Part shown: positions 63,620 through 64,000 of the stretch, piece after piece | Layout of the letters: every line of letters begins with the position of its first letter | How positions within the stretch are numbered: the stretch's first letter is position 1 | Source: Heterocephalus glaber | Taxonomy: Eukaryota > Chordata > Mammalia > Rodentia > Bathyergidae | Direction: 5' to 3' | Assembly: GCF_000247695.1 (NCBI RefSeq) | Contig: NW_004624848.1 | Coordinates: 19,325-83,324, forward strand | Length of the DNA: 64,000 nt | Notes under the pieces: model-generated | What the model was told of the DNA's origin: nothing | Seen by the model: the letters and a program-made list of their open reading frames with translations, nothing else | Databases searched by the model: none | Program-made: the position numbers and the translations under genes

Positions 63620-64000
63620 TTGCTTTAATAATAATTATTGAACAAATGGAGGTAATAGATGTTTACAGAGTGTTCCATCTGACAAAATCAGAATACACAT
63701 TCTTTTCAGCTGCACACGGGTCCTTCTCCAAAATAGACCACATGATAGCTCATAGGACATGCCTAAGGAAATGTAAATAATTGAAATTACCTCCTGTTTA
63801 TTATCAGACCATAGTGCAATAAAACTGGAGATCAATAACATAAGAAACTGCAAAACTCCCACAAACACATGGAAATTGAATAACATTCTCCTGAACAACC
63901 AATGAGTCACAGAGGAAATTAAAGAAGAAATTAGACAGTTTCTACAAGTAAATGATAATGCCAGTACAACATACAGGAATCTATGGGACACAATGAAAGC
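63620..64000 (+). mobile_element. L1 ORF2 fragment running off the window end
   Basis: CACATTCTTTTCAGCTGCAC, AAAATAGACCACATGATAGC, CAGACCATAGTGCAATAAAA, ACATGGAAATTGAATAAC: the L1 ORF2 endonuclease-to-RT region in sense. Confidence 0.88.

Overview
This window is mammalian genomic DNA, most likely from a rodent outside the mouse/rat group. It has dozens of tRNA-derived ID SINEs, B1-dID composite SINEs (a 7SL-derived B1 half fused to an ID half), L1 copies with purine-rich 3' tails, MaLR-like LTRs, and split-gene exons with GT-AG introns. B1-dID elements are known from squirrel-, dormouse-, beaver- and guinea-pig-related rodents; I cannot name the species.

One gene is recognisable. Reading the minus strand from about 51.2 kb down to 1.3 kb, I can assemble 13 consecutive coding exons of the relaxin receptor RXFP1 (LGR7): the LDL-receptor class A (LDLa) module (51030-51170), the LDLa-LRR linker (39966-40064), the N-terminal cap of the leucine-rich repeats (36307-36412), and ten single-repeat LRR exons ending at 1340-1411. 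Every exon has an AG acceptor and GT donor, every junction keeps frame, and nine LRR exons are exactly 72 bp (LRR5 is 75 bp). The signal-peptide exon should lie upstream, beyond or undetected in 51.2-64 kb. The 7-transmembrane exons should lie beyond position 1. About 1069 bp of coding sequence is present and there is no internal stop.

The receptor shows a contrast. The LRR residues recorded as contacting the relaxin B-chain are kept. In the N-terminal activating region, the three LDLa positions reported to drive activation differ (L7V, Y9F, K17T), the last residue of the linker motif GDxxGWxxxF is Leu, the LDLa module has about seven extra residues before it, and the LRR cap has an odd extra cysteine. 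The LDLa exon is about 72% GC and CpG-dense inside an otherwise AT-rich locus.

The rest of the window is intron and upstream DNA. Main blocks: nested L1/LTR/DNA-transposon insertion at 3.97-6.47 kb; ID SINE cluster at 22.1-22.8 kb; hAT-like element near 29.9 kb; two ID insertions in tandem at 34.7-34.9 kb; two related LTRs at 12.3 and 41.8 kb; two truncated L1s in series at 52.2-55.05 kb; a near-perfect foldback at 55.08-55.15 kb; a local direct duplication at 62.2/63.25 kb; and an L1 running off the right end. Most L1 copies lie on the plus strand, antisense to RXFP1. I found no other protein-coding gene, and the other long ORFs fall in repeats or lack support.
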